Source: Cryobacterium sp. Y29 | GTDB lineage: Bacteria > Actinomycetota > Actinomycetes > Actinomycetales > Microbacteriaceae | Assembly (NCBI RefSeq): GCF_002929825.1 | Contig: NZ_PJJN01000037.1 | Location: forward strand, 246,916 to 310,915 | Length of the DNA stretch: 64,000 bases | Direction of reading: 5' to 3' | In this document: positions 1 through 9,200 of the stretch, in pieces | Layout: each line of letters starts with the position of its first letter | Numbering within the stretch: the first letter of the stretch is position 1 | Made by a program: the position numbers and the translations under genes | The notes under the pieces: model-generated | Told to the model about the DNA's origin: nothing | Databases searched by the model: none | The model's input: the letters and a program-made list of their open reading frames with translations, nothing else

Positions 1-630
1 GTTCGAGCCGTGGGTGAAGGCGAGGAGCTTCGTGTGTTGACCGACGATAGCCGCTGCGGCCAGCAGATCGAGGCTGCCGTCGTCGAACACGGGAATGAAA
101 CGCAGGGTGGCCCCGGTGCGCTGCGCCAGTTGCTGCCAGGGAATGAGGTTGGCGTGGTGTTCCATCTCGGTGACCACGATCTCGTCGCCGGTGCCCAGGC
201 TGAACCGGCGCGCGGCCGGGCCGCCGAGGCCGAGCGAGGCGTTGGAGAAGCTGTAGGCGAGTAGGTTGATGGCCTCGGTGGCGTTGGAGGTCCAGACGAT
301 CTCGTCGGTCTTTGCGCCGACGAAAGCGGCTACTTTGTCGCGGGCGGCTTCGAACCCCTCCGTCGCCTCGACGGCGAGCGTGTGCGCTCCGCGGTGCACT
401 GCGGCGTTTCGCTGCTCATAGTATTCCTGCTCGGCTTCCATCACGCTGATCGGGTTCTGCGAGGTCGCTCCCGAGTCGAGATAGACGAGCGGATGCCCAT
501 TCACCGTCTGGTGCAGCACCGGAAAGTCGTTGCGAATGCGTTCAACGTCAATGTTAATCAGCGGAGCCAATTGTGGGTGCTGGGCGGCATGGGCTGGGGA
601 AATGGCGGACGATGGGGCAAAAGACGTCAT
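1..630 (-). CDS. sufS: Cysteine desulfurase SufS, N-terminal part (runs off the window)
   Basis: PLP-dependent cysteine desulfurase that supplies sulfur for Fe-S cluster assembly. Only the first 210 codons are inside the window; the gene continues past base 1. The visible part has the class V aminotransferase pattern: a 'YLDSGATSQ' segment near residue 50, 'RGAHTLAVEATEGFE' near residue 80 and 'WTSNATEAINLLAYS' near residue 110, plus 'TEMEHHANLIPWQ'. These match the SufS/CsdA subgroup better than IscS. The catalytic Cys and the PLP lysine lie outside or at the edge, so they cannot be checked. The ATG at 630 follows a TATCCT hexamer by six bases, suggesting a leaderless transcript. It is divergent from clpS. 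Confidence 0.93.
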   Translation of the reverse strand, partial: MTSFAPSSAISPAHAAQHPQLAPLINIDVERIRNDFPVLHQTVNGHPLVYLDSGATSQNPISVMEAEQEYYEQRNAAVHRGAHTLAVEATEGFEAARDKVAAFVGAKTDEIVWTSNATEAINLLAYSFSNASLGLGGPAARRFSLGTGDEIVVTEMEHHANLIPWQQLAQRTGATLRFIPVFDDGSLDLLAAAAIVGQHTKLLAFTHGSN

Positions 631-726
631 ACCCCAAGGATATTCCCTCGCCCGGAACGTGGGCACCGCAAAGCGCAGTATGACACAGCGGTGGAAAACC
701 CGGCGGTAGCGTGTGAGGCTTGAGGG

Positions 727-1011
727 GTGACCCAGACTGCCGAACGTACCGAGCTGCGCGAGGAGGTGTCACTCGACCGACCGTGGGTGACCCTGGTCTG
801 GGACGACCCGGTCAACCTCATGTCGTATGTCGCCTACGTTTTTCGCAGCTATTTCGGTGTCACTCCCAAGCAAGCCGAACGACTCATGCTGCAGGTGCAC
901 AACACCGGCCGGGCCGTCGTGGCTACCGGCAATCGCGAATCCATGGAACGCCACGTCGAGGCCATGCACGGTTACGGTCTCTGGGCGACACTCGCGAAGG
1001 CCGACGAATGA
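727..1011 (+). CDS. clpS: ClpS adaptor protein
   Basis: ATP-dependent Clp protease adaptor; it delivers N-degron substrates to the Clp unfoldase. The 94-residue product has the whole ClpS core: '[16 protein letters not shown]' near residue 21, '[13 protein letters not shown]' near residue 57 and '[16 protein letters not shown]' near the end. The start is GTG; an ATG start at the right place is absent. The stop overlaps the ATG of the DUF2017 gene by four bases (ATGA), so the two are translationally coupled, an arrangement common in actinobacteria. Divergent from sufS across about 96 bp. Confidence 0.95.
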   Translation: MTQTAERTELREEVSLDRPWVTLVWDDPVNLMSYVAYVFRSYFGVTPKQAERLMLQVHNTGRAVVATGNRESMERHVEAMHGYGLWATLAKADE

Positions 1012-1544
1012 GCATCTCCCGGCGCTTCACGCCGCAGCAGGACGGCAGGTTGCTCGGCCGCTTCGAACCGATCGAAGCAGACCTTCTGCGCCTGGCCACC
1101 ACCCAGCTTCTCGAAATGTTCGACTCGGGCGCCACCGACCCGCAGCTCGCCGCGAGCGACGCAGTCTTCGGCCGGCTGCTGCCCGACGCCTACCGAGATG
1201 ACGACGAAGCGGCGGCCGAGTTTCGCCGCTTTACGGCGACCGGCCTGCTCGAACGCAAATCGCAGAATGCCCAGATCGTGTTGGACTCGTTGGGTGCCAG
1301 TGAACCGGATACCGCCACGCCCGACAGCGAGGATCGCCAGCCGGTCATGGTCAGTATCGACCCCGACGCCGTGCAGGCCTGGCTGCGCAGCCTCACCGAC
1401 CTGCGCCTGACCCTCGCCGATCGGTTGCAGATTTCGCCAGACGGTGTTGTTCACCTCGCCACCGAGGACACTCCGTTTCTGCGCGAACTCTATGAATGGC
1501 TGGGCATGCTGCAGGAAGAACTGGTCTACGCGATCGACGTCTGA
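1008..1544 (+). CDS. DUF2017 family protein
   Basis: A 178-residue soluble protein of the actinobacterial DUF2017 family, nearly always found just after clpS. Its biochemical role is not established. Visible features are an N-terminal '[24 protein letters not shown]' type segment, a central acidic stretch ('[17 protein letters not shown]') and a C-terminal '[13 protein letters not shown]' helix typical of the family. The open frame extends upstream to 720, but the ATG at 1008 is chosen because it overlaps the clpS stop. Coupling to clpS suggests a role linked to regulated proteolysis, which is an inference only. Confidence 0.85.
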   Translation: MSISRRFTPQQDGRLLGRFEPIEADLLRLATTQLLEMFDSGATDPQLAASDAVFGRLLPDAYRDDDEAAAEFRRFTATGLLERKSQNAQIVLDSLGASEPDTATPDSEDRQPVMVSIDPDAVQAWLRSLTDLRLTLADRLQISPDGVVHLATEDTPFLRELYEWLGMLQEELVYAIDV

Positions 1545-3019
1545 CCATCCAGCGTGACCGCGCTATCGGCCTGCTCGGCCAGCAGGGCTCGGGCAGCGAG
1601 CCCGATCACGGCGCTGTAGGTGGGGTAGGCGAATCGCACGTTTGCCAGCGTGGCCACGTCGATCCCGGCGGCCATCGCCGTCGTGACAGACTGGATGACC
1701 TCGACGGCGTTCTCGCCGACCGCGTGGGCGCCGAGAATGTGCTCCCGGCGGCGGTCGGCGATGAGCTTGAGAAATCCCCGCTGCCGATCGTCGATCACCG
1801 CCCGATCCAGCAACGAATAGGGCACCACCGTGACGACGCACAGCTCGTCGCGGCTGCGGGCGTCAACCTCGGTCAGGCCGACGCCCGCGTAGTCCGGATC
1901 GGTGAACCCACCCGCAGGAAGCAGGTGGTGCGGGGTTCGTCGGTTGGCATCCAACACGGCGTTCTCGGCTGCGGCCTCTCCTTCGAATTGTGCGGCCTGC
2001 ACGAGCATGTCTTGGCCGTTGGCGTCACCAACGGCAAAAATGTGCGGTACCGAACTTCGAAAATTTGCATCGACGGGAATGGACGACCTCGTCGTGACCA
2101 CACCGGTATTTTCCAGTCCGAGGTCACCGATATCCGCCGGCCAGCCGGTTGCCATGATCACCGCGTCGAAGCTGCCCGCTACGGTGTGGCCATCCTCTCG
2201 CCAGGTCAGGGTGATCGAGCCATCGGAGGCGCGTTCGAGCCCGTCGATTCCCTTAATGCCGAGGCGAAGCGCGATTCCCTGCTCGACAAACGCTTCGGCG
2301 ACGGCCTGCGAGACGGACTGATCGGATGTGGCGAGCACCCGGTCAGCTACGTCGAGCAAGGTGACGTTGGAGCCGAAGGAGCTGAACACGGTGACCAGCT
2401 GTGCACCGGTGTTTCCGCCACCGATCACGGCCAGGCGAGCGGGAACATTCGGGAGGTCGAGCACGTGCTCTGGTACCGTTGCGAGCTCGGCTCCTACAAC
2501 GGGCAGCCGCCGGGAGTGACCACCGACGCACACCAGCACGGCCCCGGCCGTCACCCGGCGCCCAGACTCCAGTCTGAGCGTGTAGGCATCCAGAAACCTG
2601 GCGCGTCCCTCAAGAATGAGTTCCACACCGGCGTCAGCGAACCGCGTTGCCTCATTTTTCATCACACGCACCCGGTCGACTGTTTGCTGAACGCGGGCGA
2701 CGGTGGCGGGCCAGTCCAGGGGGCGCTCAGACACGGAGATTCCGTACGCGTTGGCGGTGCGAATCTCCCGCATGAGCCGAGCCGTTTTCGCCAGCACTCG
2801 GGTGGGTACGCATCCGGTGTTCACGCATGTGCCACCCAGGCGGTCAGATTCGCAGACGGCAACGGATGCGCCCAGTTCCGCCGCACGCAGGGCTGCAGCG
2901 GTTCCAGCCGGGCCGGCACCGATCACGACCACATCGAAATGATCAGGAACGAGCCGGCTCACATCAGCATCCTGCTGTTCGAAGGGCATCGTGTGTTCAG
3001 GGGTTGGGGCAGCGGTCAT
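1526..3019 (-). CDS. NAD(P)/FAD-dependent disulfide oxidoreductase (MerA/lipoamide dehydrogenase-like)
   Basis: Class I pyridine nucleotide-disulfide oxidoreductase, 497 residues. An FAD-binding GxGxxG ('VIGAGPAG') lies near residue 32, the redox-active pair is C65/C70 in 'GGTCVNTGCVP', a second nucleotide site 'VIGGGNTG' lies in the middle, and 'FAVGDANG' is the late FAD motif. The C-terminal dimerisation domain carries 'RFAYPTYSAVIG' where glutathione reductase and lipoamide dehydrogenase have the catalytic HPT/E motif, so the usual His is missing. That resembles MerA-like and uncharacterised branches. No heavy-metal domain and no C-terminal Cys pair are present, so true mercuric reductase is unlikely. 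The ATG at 3019 has GGGAG six bases upstream. The substrate is unknown. Confidence 0.85.
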   Translation of the reverse strand: MTAAPTPEHTMPFEQQDADVSRLVPDHFDVVVIGAGPAGTAAALRAAELGASVAVCESDRLGGTCVNTGCVPTRVLAKTARLMREIRTANAYGISVSERPLDWPATVARVQQTVDRVRVMKNEATRFADAGVELILEGRARFLDAYTLRLESGRRVTAGAVLVCVGGHSRRLPVVGAELATVPEHVLDLPNVPARLAVIGGGNTGAQLVTVFSSFGSNVTLLDVADRVLATSDQSVSQAVAEAFVEQGIALRLGIKGIDGLERASDGSITLTWREDGHTVAGSFDAVIMATGWPADIGDLGLENTGVVTTRSSIPVDANFRSSVPHIFAVGDANGQDMLVQAAQFEGEAAAENAVLDANRRTPHHLLPAGGFTDPDYAGVGLTEVDARSRDELCVVTVVPYSLLDRAVIDDRQRGFLKLIADRRREHILGAHAVGENAVEVIQSVTTAMAAGIDVATLANVRFAYPTYSAVIGLAARALLAEQADSAVTLDGQTSIA

Positions 3020-3283
3020 CTCGGTCTCCCACCGTCGTAATCGACGAAATACTGACAGTGTCGGCTGGGAATCAACCTGCGCCCGAGCAGCCGAAACGCC
3101 CCTGTTGGGGGGTACTCCCTTCTCTGCTAATCCCGAGCCTCCACAGGTAGTCTGATCGCGACCAGATGGGGCACCTGTTACCGCGGCTCGATCGCCCCGG
3201 GCCCTCATACCGTGTGCCAGGGGCGCTTGCGCGGACGCGCCACCGCCGATCACGTTAGCTTCACGACATGCGACGAAAGACAT

Positions 3284-4105
3284 ATGGACCTCAGCACCCT
3301 GACCCAGATCACCGCAGCACGGCAGCGCACCGACCTTATCGCGCTCGGGCCGACCGTCGTACCGCTGGCCGGCGGATCCGAGCTGTTCGCCGACCCGCGC
3401 GCCCACCTCACGGCACTCGTCGATCTGCTGACCCTGGGGTGGCCAGCGCTCACGATCACCGGGGATGGTCTCGAGATTGCCGCAACATGCACCTTCGCCG
3501 AGCTTTCCCAACTGCCGATGCGGGCGGGCTGGGCGGCGCATCCGCTGTTCTACCAGTGCTGCACGGCCCTGTTCGCCTCCTTCAAGGTGTGGAACGTCGC
3601 GACGATCGGCGGCAACCTGGCCACCTCACTACCGGCCGGCCCCATGATCACCCTCGCGGTCGCCCTCGACGCCGAACTGCTGGTCTGGCGGGCTGACGGT
3701 AGCGACGCCATCGTGCCCGCCCATTCGTTCGTGACCGGCAACATGACCAATACGCTCGCCGACGGCGATGTGTTGCGGTCCATTCATGTGCCGCTCGCCT
3801 CGCTGCAGGCGCAGACGGCGTACCGCAAGATTGCCCTGTCACCGCTCGGCCGCTCGGGCGCTGTGCTCGCCGGCCGGCTCGACGTGCTCGGTGCTTTCGT
3901 GCTCTCGGTGACAGCGGCGACGCTGCGCCCGGTGCAGCTGCGCTACCCGGCGGTACCCACCGCCCACGTTCTCGCCCGCGATATCACCGCGATCGACTGC
4001 TGGTTCACGGATGCCCACGGCGCCGCCGACTGGCGACGCGCGATGGGTCTGCTGCTCGGCGAAGAGATTCGCGTCGAACTCGAAATGGCCGGAGGCCGCC
4101 AATGA
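3284..4105 (+). CDS. Xanthine dehydrogenase-type FAD-binding subunit
   Basis: FAD-binding subunit (CoxM/XdhB-like, 273 residues) of a molybdenum hydroxylase; it passes electrons from the Fe-S clusters to NAD. The PCMH-type flavin motifs are present: '[10 protein letters not shown]' near residue 27 and '[16 protein letters not shown]' near residue 105. The C-terminal CO_deh_flav domain follows. The ATG at 3284 is preceded by a weak GAAAG; an ATG at 3268 is in another frame. A TAGCTT hexamer lies just upstream, so the leader would be short. The stop overlaps the start of the next subunit (ATGA), indicating stoichiometric expression. Confidence 0.9.
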   Translation: MDLSTLTQITAARQRTDLIALGPTVVPLAGGSELFADPRAHLTALVDLLTLGWPALTITGDGLEIAATCTFAELSQLPMRAGWAAHPLFYQCCTALFASFKVWNVATIGGNLATSLPAGPMITLAVALDAELLVWRADGSDAIVPAHSFVTGNMTNTLADGDVLRSIHVPLASLQAQTAYRKIALSPLGRSGAVLAGRLDVLGAFVLSVTAATLRPVQLRYPAVPTAHVLARDITAIDCWFTDAHGAADWRRAMGLLLGEEIRVELEMAGGRQ

Positions 4106-6957
4106 CGCTGGAACAGGCGAAAATCGAGGATGTCGGCGCCATGACCCTTGAGGTCAACGGCACCATGGTCGAGGCGACGCCGTCTCCCGGTCAGTGCCTG
4201 CGCACGCTCCTGCGCGAGCACGAACACTTCGACGTGAAGACGGGCTGTGATACCGGCGACTGCGGTGCCTGCACGGTGCAGGTCGACGGCACGCCCGTGC
4301 ACTCCTGCATCTTTCCCGCGTACCGAGCCGCGGGAAAGCAGATCACGACGGCGGCCGGCCTCGGCCAGCCGGGCACCCTCTCGCCCCTGCAACAACGTTT
4401 TGTCGACTCCGCTGGCTTTCAGTGCGGCTTCTGCACCCCGGGCATGATCGTCACCGCCACCGCCATCGAAGCGGATACCGATCTGAGCGTCGACGACCTG
4501 CCCCGTCTCTTGAAGGGAAATCTCTGCCGGTGCACCGGCTACCGCTCGATTTCCGATTCGATCGTCGGCGAGCACACCCCGCTGGACGGGTCCTGCCACA
4601 CCGCGTCGAGGCGCGAGCACACCGAGACGTCAAGCCTCGGACCAGTGCGGGCGACCGGGCGCACTGGGGGTGCGCGGGCCGTCGGCCTGGTCGGCACCTC
4701 CCCCGGCGCGATCGCCGGGGAGCGCGTGGTGAGCGGCCTGGAGCCGTACACCCTCGATGTGGCCGTCCCCGGCCTGCTGCACCTGGCCGTGCTCGGCAGT
4801 CCGCACGCCCACGCACGCATCCGATTTCTGAATGTGGCCACAGCTGCCGCGCTGCCGGGCGTGCACCGTGTGCTCACCCATGCCGATTCCCCCACCACCC
4901 TGTTTTCGACCGCGCGGCACGAGAGCAGGTTCGACGACCCCGACGACACCCGGGTCTTCGACCAGACCCTGCGCTTTCGCGGCCAGCGGGTGGCGGCAGT
5001 CGTGGCCGATTCGGTGGCAATCGCCGAGGCGGCCTGTCGGTTGATCGAGGTCGAGTACGACCTCCAAGACGCCGTGTTCGATCCGAAGCTGGCCCGACTA
5101 CCGGGGGCTCCCCTGGTGCACGGTGACAAAGATCCGGTCATCTCGCGCCTGGCCGATCCCGGACGCAACCTCGTCGCTGAGCTGCACGGCGAATACGGCT
5201 CCGTCGAAGCCGGTCTGGCCGAGGCCACTACCGTCGTCTCGGGCAGCTGGCAGACCCAGCGCATCGCGCACACCCACTTTGAGACCCACGCCACGATCGG
5301 CTGGCTCGACCACGGCCGACTGGTCTTGCGCACGAGCTCGCAGGTTCCATTTTTGGTGCAGAAGGAGATCTGCCGCCTGTTCAGCCTCGACCCGGCCGGG
5401 GTACGCGTCTTCACCGCGCGAGTCGGCGGCGGCTTCGGGGGCAAGCAGGAGCTTCTCACGGAAGACCTCGTCACCCTCGCCGTGCTCGCAACCGGCCGCC
5501 CGGTGCAGTACTCATTCACCCGCACCGACGAGTTCACCATCGCCCCGGTACGACATCCGATGACGATCGACGTCACTCTCGGAGCAGGGCAAGACGGCCG
5601 TCTCACCGCGTTGAAGCTGGGAGTGCTCGCCGATACGGGCGCCTACGGCAACCACGCACCTGGCGTGATTTTTCACGGTACGAGCGAATCCGTCGCGCTC
5701 TACAACGTGCCCAACAAGAGAGTGGATGCCCAGAGCGTCTACACGAATAATCCTCCGTCGGGTGCCTTCCGCGGCTACGGCCTCGGCCAGATCACCTTCG
5801 CAATCGAATGCGCCCTCGACGAGCTGGCCCGCGAACTGGCTGTGGACCCGTTCGAACTGCGGCGGCTCAACTCGGTGCAACCCGGAGATCCGCTCGTCGT
5901 CACCCACCAGGAAGGCCCAGATCTCGTCTTCGGCAGCTATGGCCTCGACCAGTGTCTCGACCTCGCTGAAGCGGCCCTGAAGCGCGGCAATGGGGTCGTC
6001 CCACCGGTCGGGCCACAGTGGCGGTTCGGTCGCGGCATGGCGTCGTCGATGATCGCCACGACACCGCCGCGCGGCCACCGCTCGCAGGCATCCGTTTCGC
6101 TGATGCCCGGTGGCCGTTACCTGGTGCGGGTCGGTACGACCGAATTCGGCAACGGCACCACGACCGTACACGCGCAAATCGCCGCGACGGCGCTGTGCAC
6201 GACGATCGATCGAATCGATCTGGTGCACTCCGATACAGACGCCGCCGGGTACGACTCGGGTGCGTTCGGCTCGGCCGGTGTCGTCGTTGCCGGCAAGGCC
6301 GTTCTGGCCGCGGCATCGGCGCTGGCCGAATCGCTCGGCGAGGCCGCGGCGTCATGCACCGGGGTTGGCTCAGCGGTGGCCTGGCAGCTGGAGCGCGACG
6401 GGCTCCGAGCCGTGGAGTCAGGCTCCGAGCTTCTCTCGCTTGACGACCTGGCGCTCTGGGCCGCCGCCAACGACGTAAACCTGACCGCCACGCGGCGAGA
6501 AAACGGTGCGCTGCGATCCCTGGCCTTCAACGTGCACGCGTTTCGGGTGGCGGTGAACACCGACACCGGTGAGGTGCGCATTCTGCAGTCGATCCAGGCC
6601 GCGGATGCCGGCTTCGTCATGAATCCCGAGCAGTGTCGCGGACAGATCGAGGGCGGGGTGGCCCAGGCGCTCGGCACCGCCCTGTTCGAGGAGGTTGTCC
6701 TCGATGGCGCCGGGGCCGTGACGACTCGGGTGCTGCGTAATTACCACGTGCCCCAGCTCGCGGATCTGCCGGTTACGGAGGTCTATTTTGCGCAAAGCCA
6801 CGACGTGCTCGGGCCCTACGGTGCCAAATCGATGAGCGAATCGACCTACAACCCGGTCGCGCCGGCGCTGGCCAATGCGGTTCGCGATGCCATCGGTATC
6901 CGCCCGACCGAGCTGCCGATGTCACGCGACCGCATCTGGCGGCTGTTGCACGGCTGA
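4102..6957 (+). CDS. Fused 2Fe-2S and molybdopterin-binding xanthine dehydrogenase-type subunit
   Basis: A 951-residue fusion of the small ferredoxin subunit and the large catalytic subunit of a xanthine dehydrogenase-family hydroxylase. Residues about 1-160 hold both 2Fe-2S clusters: '[16 protein letters not shown]' (plant type) and 'QCGFCTPGM...NLCRCTGYR'. After a linker, the a/b hammerhead domain starts near residue 200. The Mo domain shows 'GGGFGGKQE', the substrate Arg loop '[11 protein letters not shown]' and 'GAKSMSES', which holds the expected catalytic Glu. The FAD domain is encoded separately just upstream. With guanine deaminase next door, purine (xanthine/hypoxanthine) is the likely substrate, but an aldehyde substrate cannot be excluded from sequence. 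Confidence 0.9.
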   Translation: MTLEQAKIEDVGAMTLEVNGTMVEATPSPGQCLRTLLREHEHFDVKTGCDTGDCGACTVQVDGTPVHSCIFPAYRAAGKQITTAAGLGQPGTLSPLQQRFVDSAGFQCGFCTPGMIVTATAIEADTDLSVDDLPRLLKGNLCRCTGYRSISDSIVGEHTPLDGSCHTASRREHTETSSLGPVRATGRTGGARAVGLVGTSPGAIAGERVVSGLEPYTLDVAVPGLLHLAVLGSPHAHARIRFLNVATAAALPGVHRVLTHADSPTTLFSTARHESRFDDPDDTRVFDQTLRFRGQRVAAVVADSVAIAEAACRLIEVEYDLQDAVFDPKLARLPGAPLVHGDKDPVISRLADPGRNLVAELHGEYGSVEAGLAEATTVVSGSWQTQRIAHTHFETHATIGWLDHGRLVLRTSSQVPFLVQKEICRLFSLDPAGVRVFTARVGGGFGGKQELLTEDLVTLAVLATGRPVQYSFTRTDEFTIAPVRHPMTIDVTLGAGQDGRLTALKLGVLADTGAYGNHAPGVIFHGTSESVALYNVPNKRVDAQSVYTNNPPSGAFRGYGLGQITFAIECALDELARELAVDPFELRRLNSVQPGDPLVVTHQEGPDLVFGSYGLDQCLDLAEAALKRGNGVVPPVGPQWRFGRGMASSMIATTPPRGHRSQASVSLMPGGRYLVRVGTTEFGNGTTTVHAQIAATALCTTIDRIDLVHSDTDAAGYDSGAFGSAGVVVAGKAVLAAASALAESLGEAAASCTGVGSAVAWQLERDGLRAVESGSELLSLDDLALWAAANDVNLTATRRENGALRSLAFNVHAFRVAVNTDTGEVRILQSIQAADAGFVMNPEQCRGQIEGGVAQALGTALFEEVVLDGAGAVTTRVLRNYHVPQLADLPVTEVYFAQSHDVLGPYGAKSMSESTYNPVAPALANAVRDAIGIRPTELPMSRDRIWRLLHG

Positions 6958-7058
6958 GCAGACGCCGCGCGTCGGCCGGCAGCGTTGGTGTGGAGAGTGT
7001 CGCCGAAACAGAGTACGTTGTCCGCTGTATCTCGTGAATGAGGATATTATACGTAGAT

Positions 7059-8471
7059 ATGTACGAATCAGCGGGTCACGCAGTCTTTCGCGGTCATATC
7101 TTTCACATTGCTGGCGCTCCGACTGTCGGTGAGGCTCGCCAACACCTCGTCTCAATTCCCGACGGCGCCCTCGTCACGGATGAAGATGGAAGCATTGTCT
7201 GGGTCGGCTCGTGTGCCCAGCTGCCGGCCGCGTTCGCCCAGCTGCCGGTGACCCGAACCGGGTTCATCCTGCCGGGGTTTGTCGACACCCATATCCATTT
7301 TCCGCAGACCTACACGACGGATGCCTACGGCGGCGGCCAGCTGCTCGAATGGCTCGATGAGTGCGTGTTTCCGGCCGAGTCGCGGCTGGAAGACCCGGGG
7401 TTTGCGCGCCAGGTGGCACGCGATTTCACGCGGCGGCGGGCATCCGTCGGTACGACGAGCGCCCTCGTGTTCGGGTCGGCGTTTGCGCCCGCGCAGGACG
7501 CCCTGTTCGAACAAACGCAAGCGGCCGGCCTGCGGCTGGTGAGCGGACGCGGCATCCAGACCGTGGGCACCGACTCCGCTCGCTCGCTCATCACAAGCGA
7601 GCAGGCGGCGATCGAGCTCAGCCTGGCCGAGATAGACCGCTGGCACGCTGTTGATACCGGTGACGCCCGCACCGCGCTGCTGCAGGTCGCGATCGTGCCG
7701 CGATTTAGCCTGTCGGTGACGCCGACGACCCTGGCCGGGCTCGGTGAGCTCTACGACTCGGTGCGCGGCCGCGGGGTGTACTTTCACAGCCATCTCAACG
7801 AGAACGACCGGCCAGGCTCCGGGGAGATCGACGTCGTGCGCTCGGTGTTCAACACGAAGACCTACCTCGACACCTATGACGGATACTTCCTGCCGGGCTC
7901 ACTTCGCGGCGGCTCCAGCCTGCTCGGTCCCCGCAGTATTCTCGCCCACGCCGTGCACTGCCAGGACAGTGAGCTGGCCCGTCTTGCCGACACCGGCACG
8001 TCGATCGCGCACTGCCCCACCTCGCAGGCGTTCCTCGGGTCGGGCACCATGCCGTGGCGCCGCACTACCCAGTTCGGAGTGAACGTCGCGATCGGAACGG
8101 ATGTCGGTGGCGGCGACGAATGGCTCGTTTCACGAGTGCTCAACGACTGCTACAAAGCACACCTGTCCGAGCCGGGAGATGCCGGCGTGGCACTCGACCC
8201 GGCCGCGCTGTTGTTCACCGGCACCCTCGCCGGGGCACGTGCCCTCGACATGGAGGAACGGTTCGGCAACTTCGACCTCGGCAAGGACGCGGACTTCCTG
8301 CTGATCGACCCGGGCTGCTGGGAACCCCTCGCACTCGTCCTGGAGAACGCTGTGCGCGCCGACGACGCCGCGCTGGCGGCCGAACAGACCCTGTTCGCAC
8401 TGCTGCTGGCCCTGCGCGAGCCCGCGATCACCGGCGTCTACGTACGGGGCCGCCGCGTGAGCGTGGATTAG
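7059..8471 (+). CDS. guaD: Guanine deaminase
   Basis: Zinc amidohydrolase that converts guanine to xanthine, the substrate of the upstream dehydrogenase. The 470-residue protein has the metal motif 'PGFVDTHIHFPQ' near residue 74, 'FHSHLNEN', the 'HAVHC' loop, 'CPTSQAFLGSG' (canonical CPTSNxFLxSG) and 'GTDVGGG', which together identify the guanine deaminase branch. An ATG at 7038 is also in frame. The ATG at 7059 is preferred because a good -10 (TATTAT at 7045-7050) overlaps the longer version and neither ATG has a clear ribosome binding site. A short hairpin follows the stop. Confidence 0.9.
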   Translation: MYESAGHAVFRGHIFHIAGAPTVGEARQHLVSIPDGALVTDEDGSIVWVGSCAQLPAAFAQLPVTRTGFILPGFVDTHIHFPQTYTTDAYGGGQLLEWLDECVFPAESRLEDPGFARQVARDFTRRRASVGTTSALVFGSAFAPAQDALFEQTQAAGLRLVSGRGIQTVGTDSARSLITSEQAAIELSLAEIDRWHAVDTGDARTALLQVAIVPRFSLSVTPTTLAGLGELYDSVRGRGVYFHSHLNENDRPGSGEIDVVRSVFNTKTYLDTYDGYFLPGSLRGGSSLLGPRSILAHAVHCQDSELARLADTGTSIAHCPTSQAFLGSGTMPWRRTTQFGVNVAIGTDVGGGDEWLVSRVLNDCYKAHLSEPGDAGVALDPAALLFTGTLAGARALDMEERFGNFDLGKDADFLLIDPGCWEPLALVLENAVRADDAALAAEQTLFALLLALREPAITGVYVRGRRVSVD

Positions 8472-8473
8472 GC

Positions 8474-8494
8474 CGGCCTGGGTTTCGCAGGCCG
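8474..8494 (+). terminator. Hairpin after guanine deaminase
   Basis: Seven-base inverted repeat (CGGCCTG/CAGGCCG) with a seven-base loop directly after the guaD stop. It lacks a clear U-run, so it may be a weak terminator or only a 3' stabilising structure before the mocA-like gene. Confidence 0.35.
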
Positions 8495-8519
8495 CCACAA
8501 AAACTCTACGATGACAGTC

Positions 8520-9188
8520 ATGTTTCTTCCGCCGTCGCCCAGCCGCGTGGCCGGGCTGGTGCTTGCCGCCGGTGCCGGTTCGCGCTACGGCATGCCCAAG
8601 GCCCTCGTGCGCGACAGCGCCGGGCGCTCCTGGCTGCAACGCGCCGTCGACGTACTGGCCGGGGCCGGATGCTCCCCCGTTATCGTCGTGCTCGGCGCCC
8701 GCGGGGCCGAGGCGGCGGCCCTGATCGACGCTGGTGATGATGACCCCACCAGTGCGCCTGTTTGGGGCAGGGACCGGCCATCGGCATCCGTTTGCATCGT
8801 GCAGGCCAACGACTGGCCCGAGGGGCTCTCCGCGTCCCTGCGCGCCGGCCTGCGCTGCGCCATTGAACAGCCCGATCTCACGGCCATCGTGGTCATTCCG
8901 GTGGATGTGCCCGATCTGAACGCTGCCACGGTCGCGCGAATGGTTGGCACGAATTTCGGCACCACGGCTGCACCGGGTACGACCGTTCTCTCGGCCAGCA
9001 CTCTGCGCCAGGCCCGGTTTTCCAGCCGACCGGGGCATCCCGTCGTGATCGGCCGGGAGCACTGGACGCCCCTCCTTGATACCCTCGTTGGTGACACCGG
9101 TGCCCGCCCGTACCTGCGCGCGCACCCGGTCGAGCAGATCGAGTGCGGTGACCTGGGAACGGGTGTCGACGTCGACCGGCCGAACTGA
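8520..9188 (+). CDS. MocA-like molybdenum cofactor cytidylyltransferase
   Basis: Nucleotidyltransferase of the MobA/MocA fold, 222 residues. The N-terminal 'GLVLAAGAGSRYGMPKAL' is the NTP-binding signature, and 'VIPVDVPDL' supplies the metal-binding DxPD-like site. MocA enzymes attach CMP to molybdopterin to make the dinucleotide used by xanthine dehydrogenase-family enzymes, which matches the neighbouring hydroxylase. Nicotine blue oxidoreductase-like and CTP-independent relatives share this fold, so the exact nucleotide is inferred. An ATG at 8511 is in frame but lies inside a TACGAT -10 hexamer; the ATG at 8520, seven bases after it, fits a leaderless start. Confidence 0.8.
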   Translation: MFLPPSPSRVAGLVLAAGAGSRYGMPKALVRDSAGRSWLQRAVDVLAGAGCSPVIVVLGARGAEAAALIDAGDDDPTSAPVWGRDRPSASVCIVQANDWPEGLSASLRAGLRCAIEQPDLTAIVVIPVDVPDLNAATVARMVGTNFGTTAAPGTTVLSASTLRQARFSSRPGHPVVIGREHWTPLLDTLVGDTGARPYLRAHPVEQIECGDLGTGVDVDRPN

Positions 9189-9200
9189 CCGGTTCCTCGC

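Noticed and set aside
1526..3019. Mercuric reductase (merA) assignment for the disulfide reductase
   Set aside because: No N-terminal heavy-metal domain, no C-terminal Cys pair and no mer genes nearby; only the core family can be supported.
1496..3040. 514-residue open frame on the plus strand
   Set aside because: It is the complement of the disulfide reductase gene, with no recognisable domain; the minus-strand protein has complete FAD and Cys motifs.
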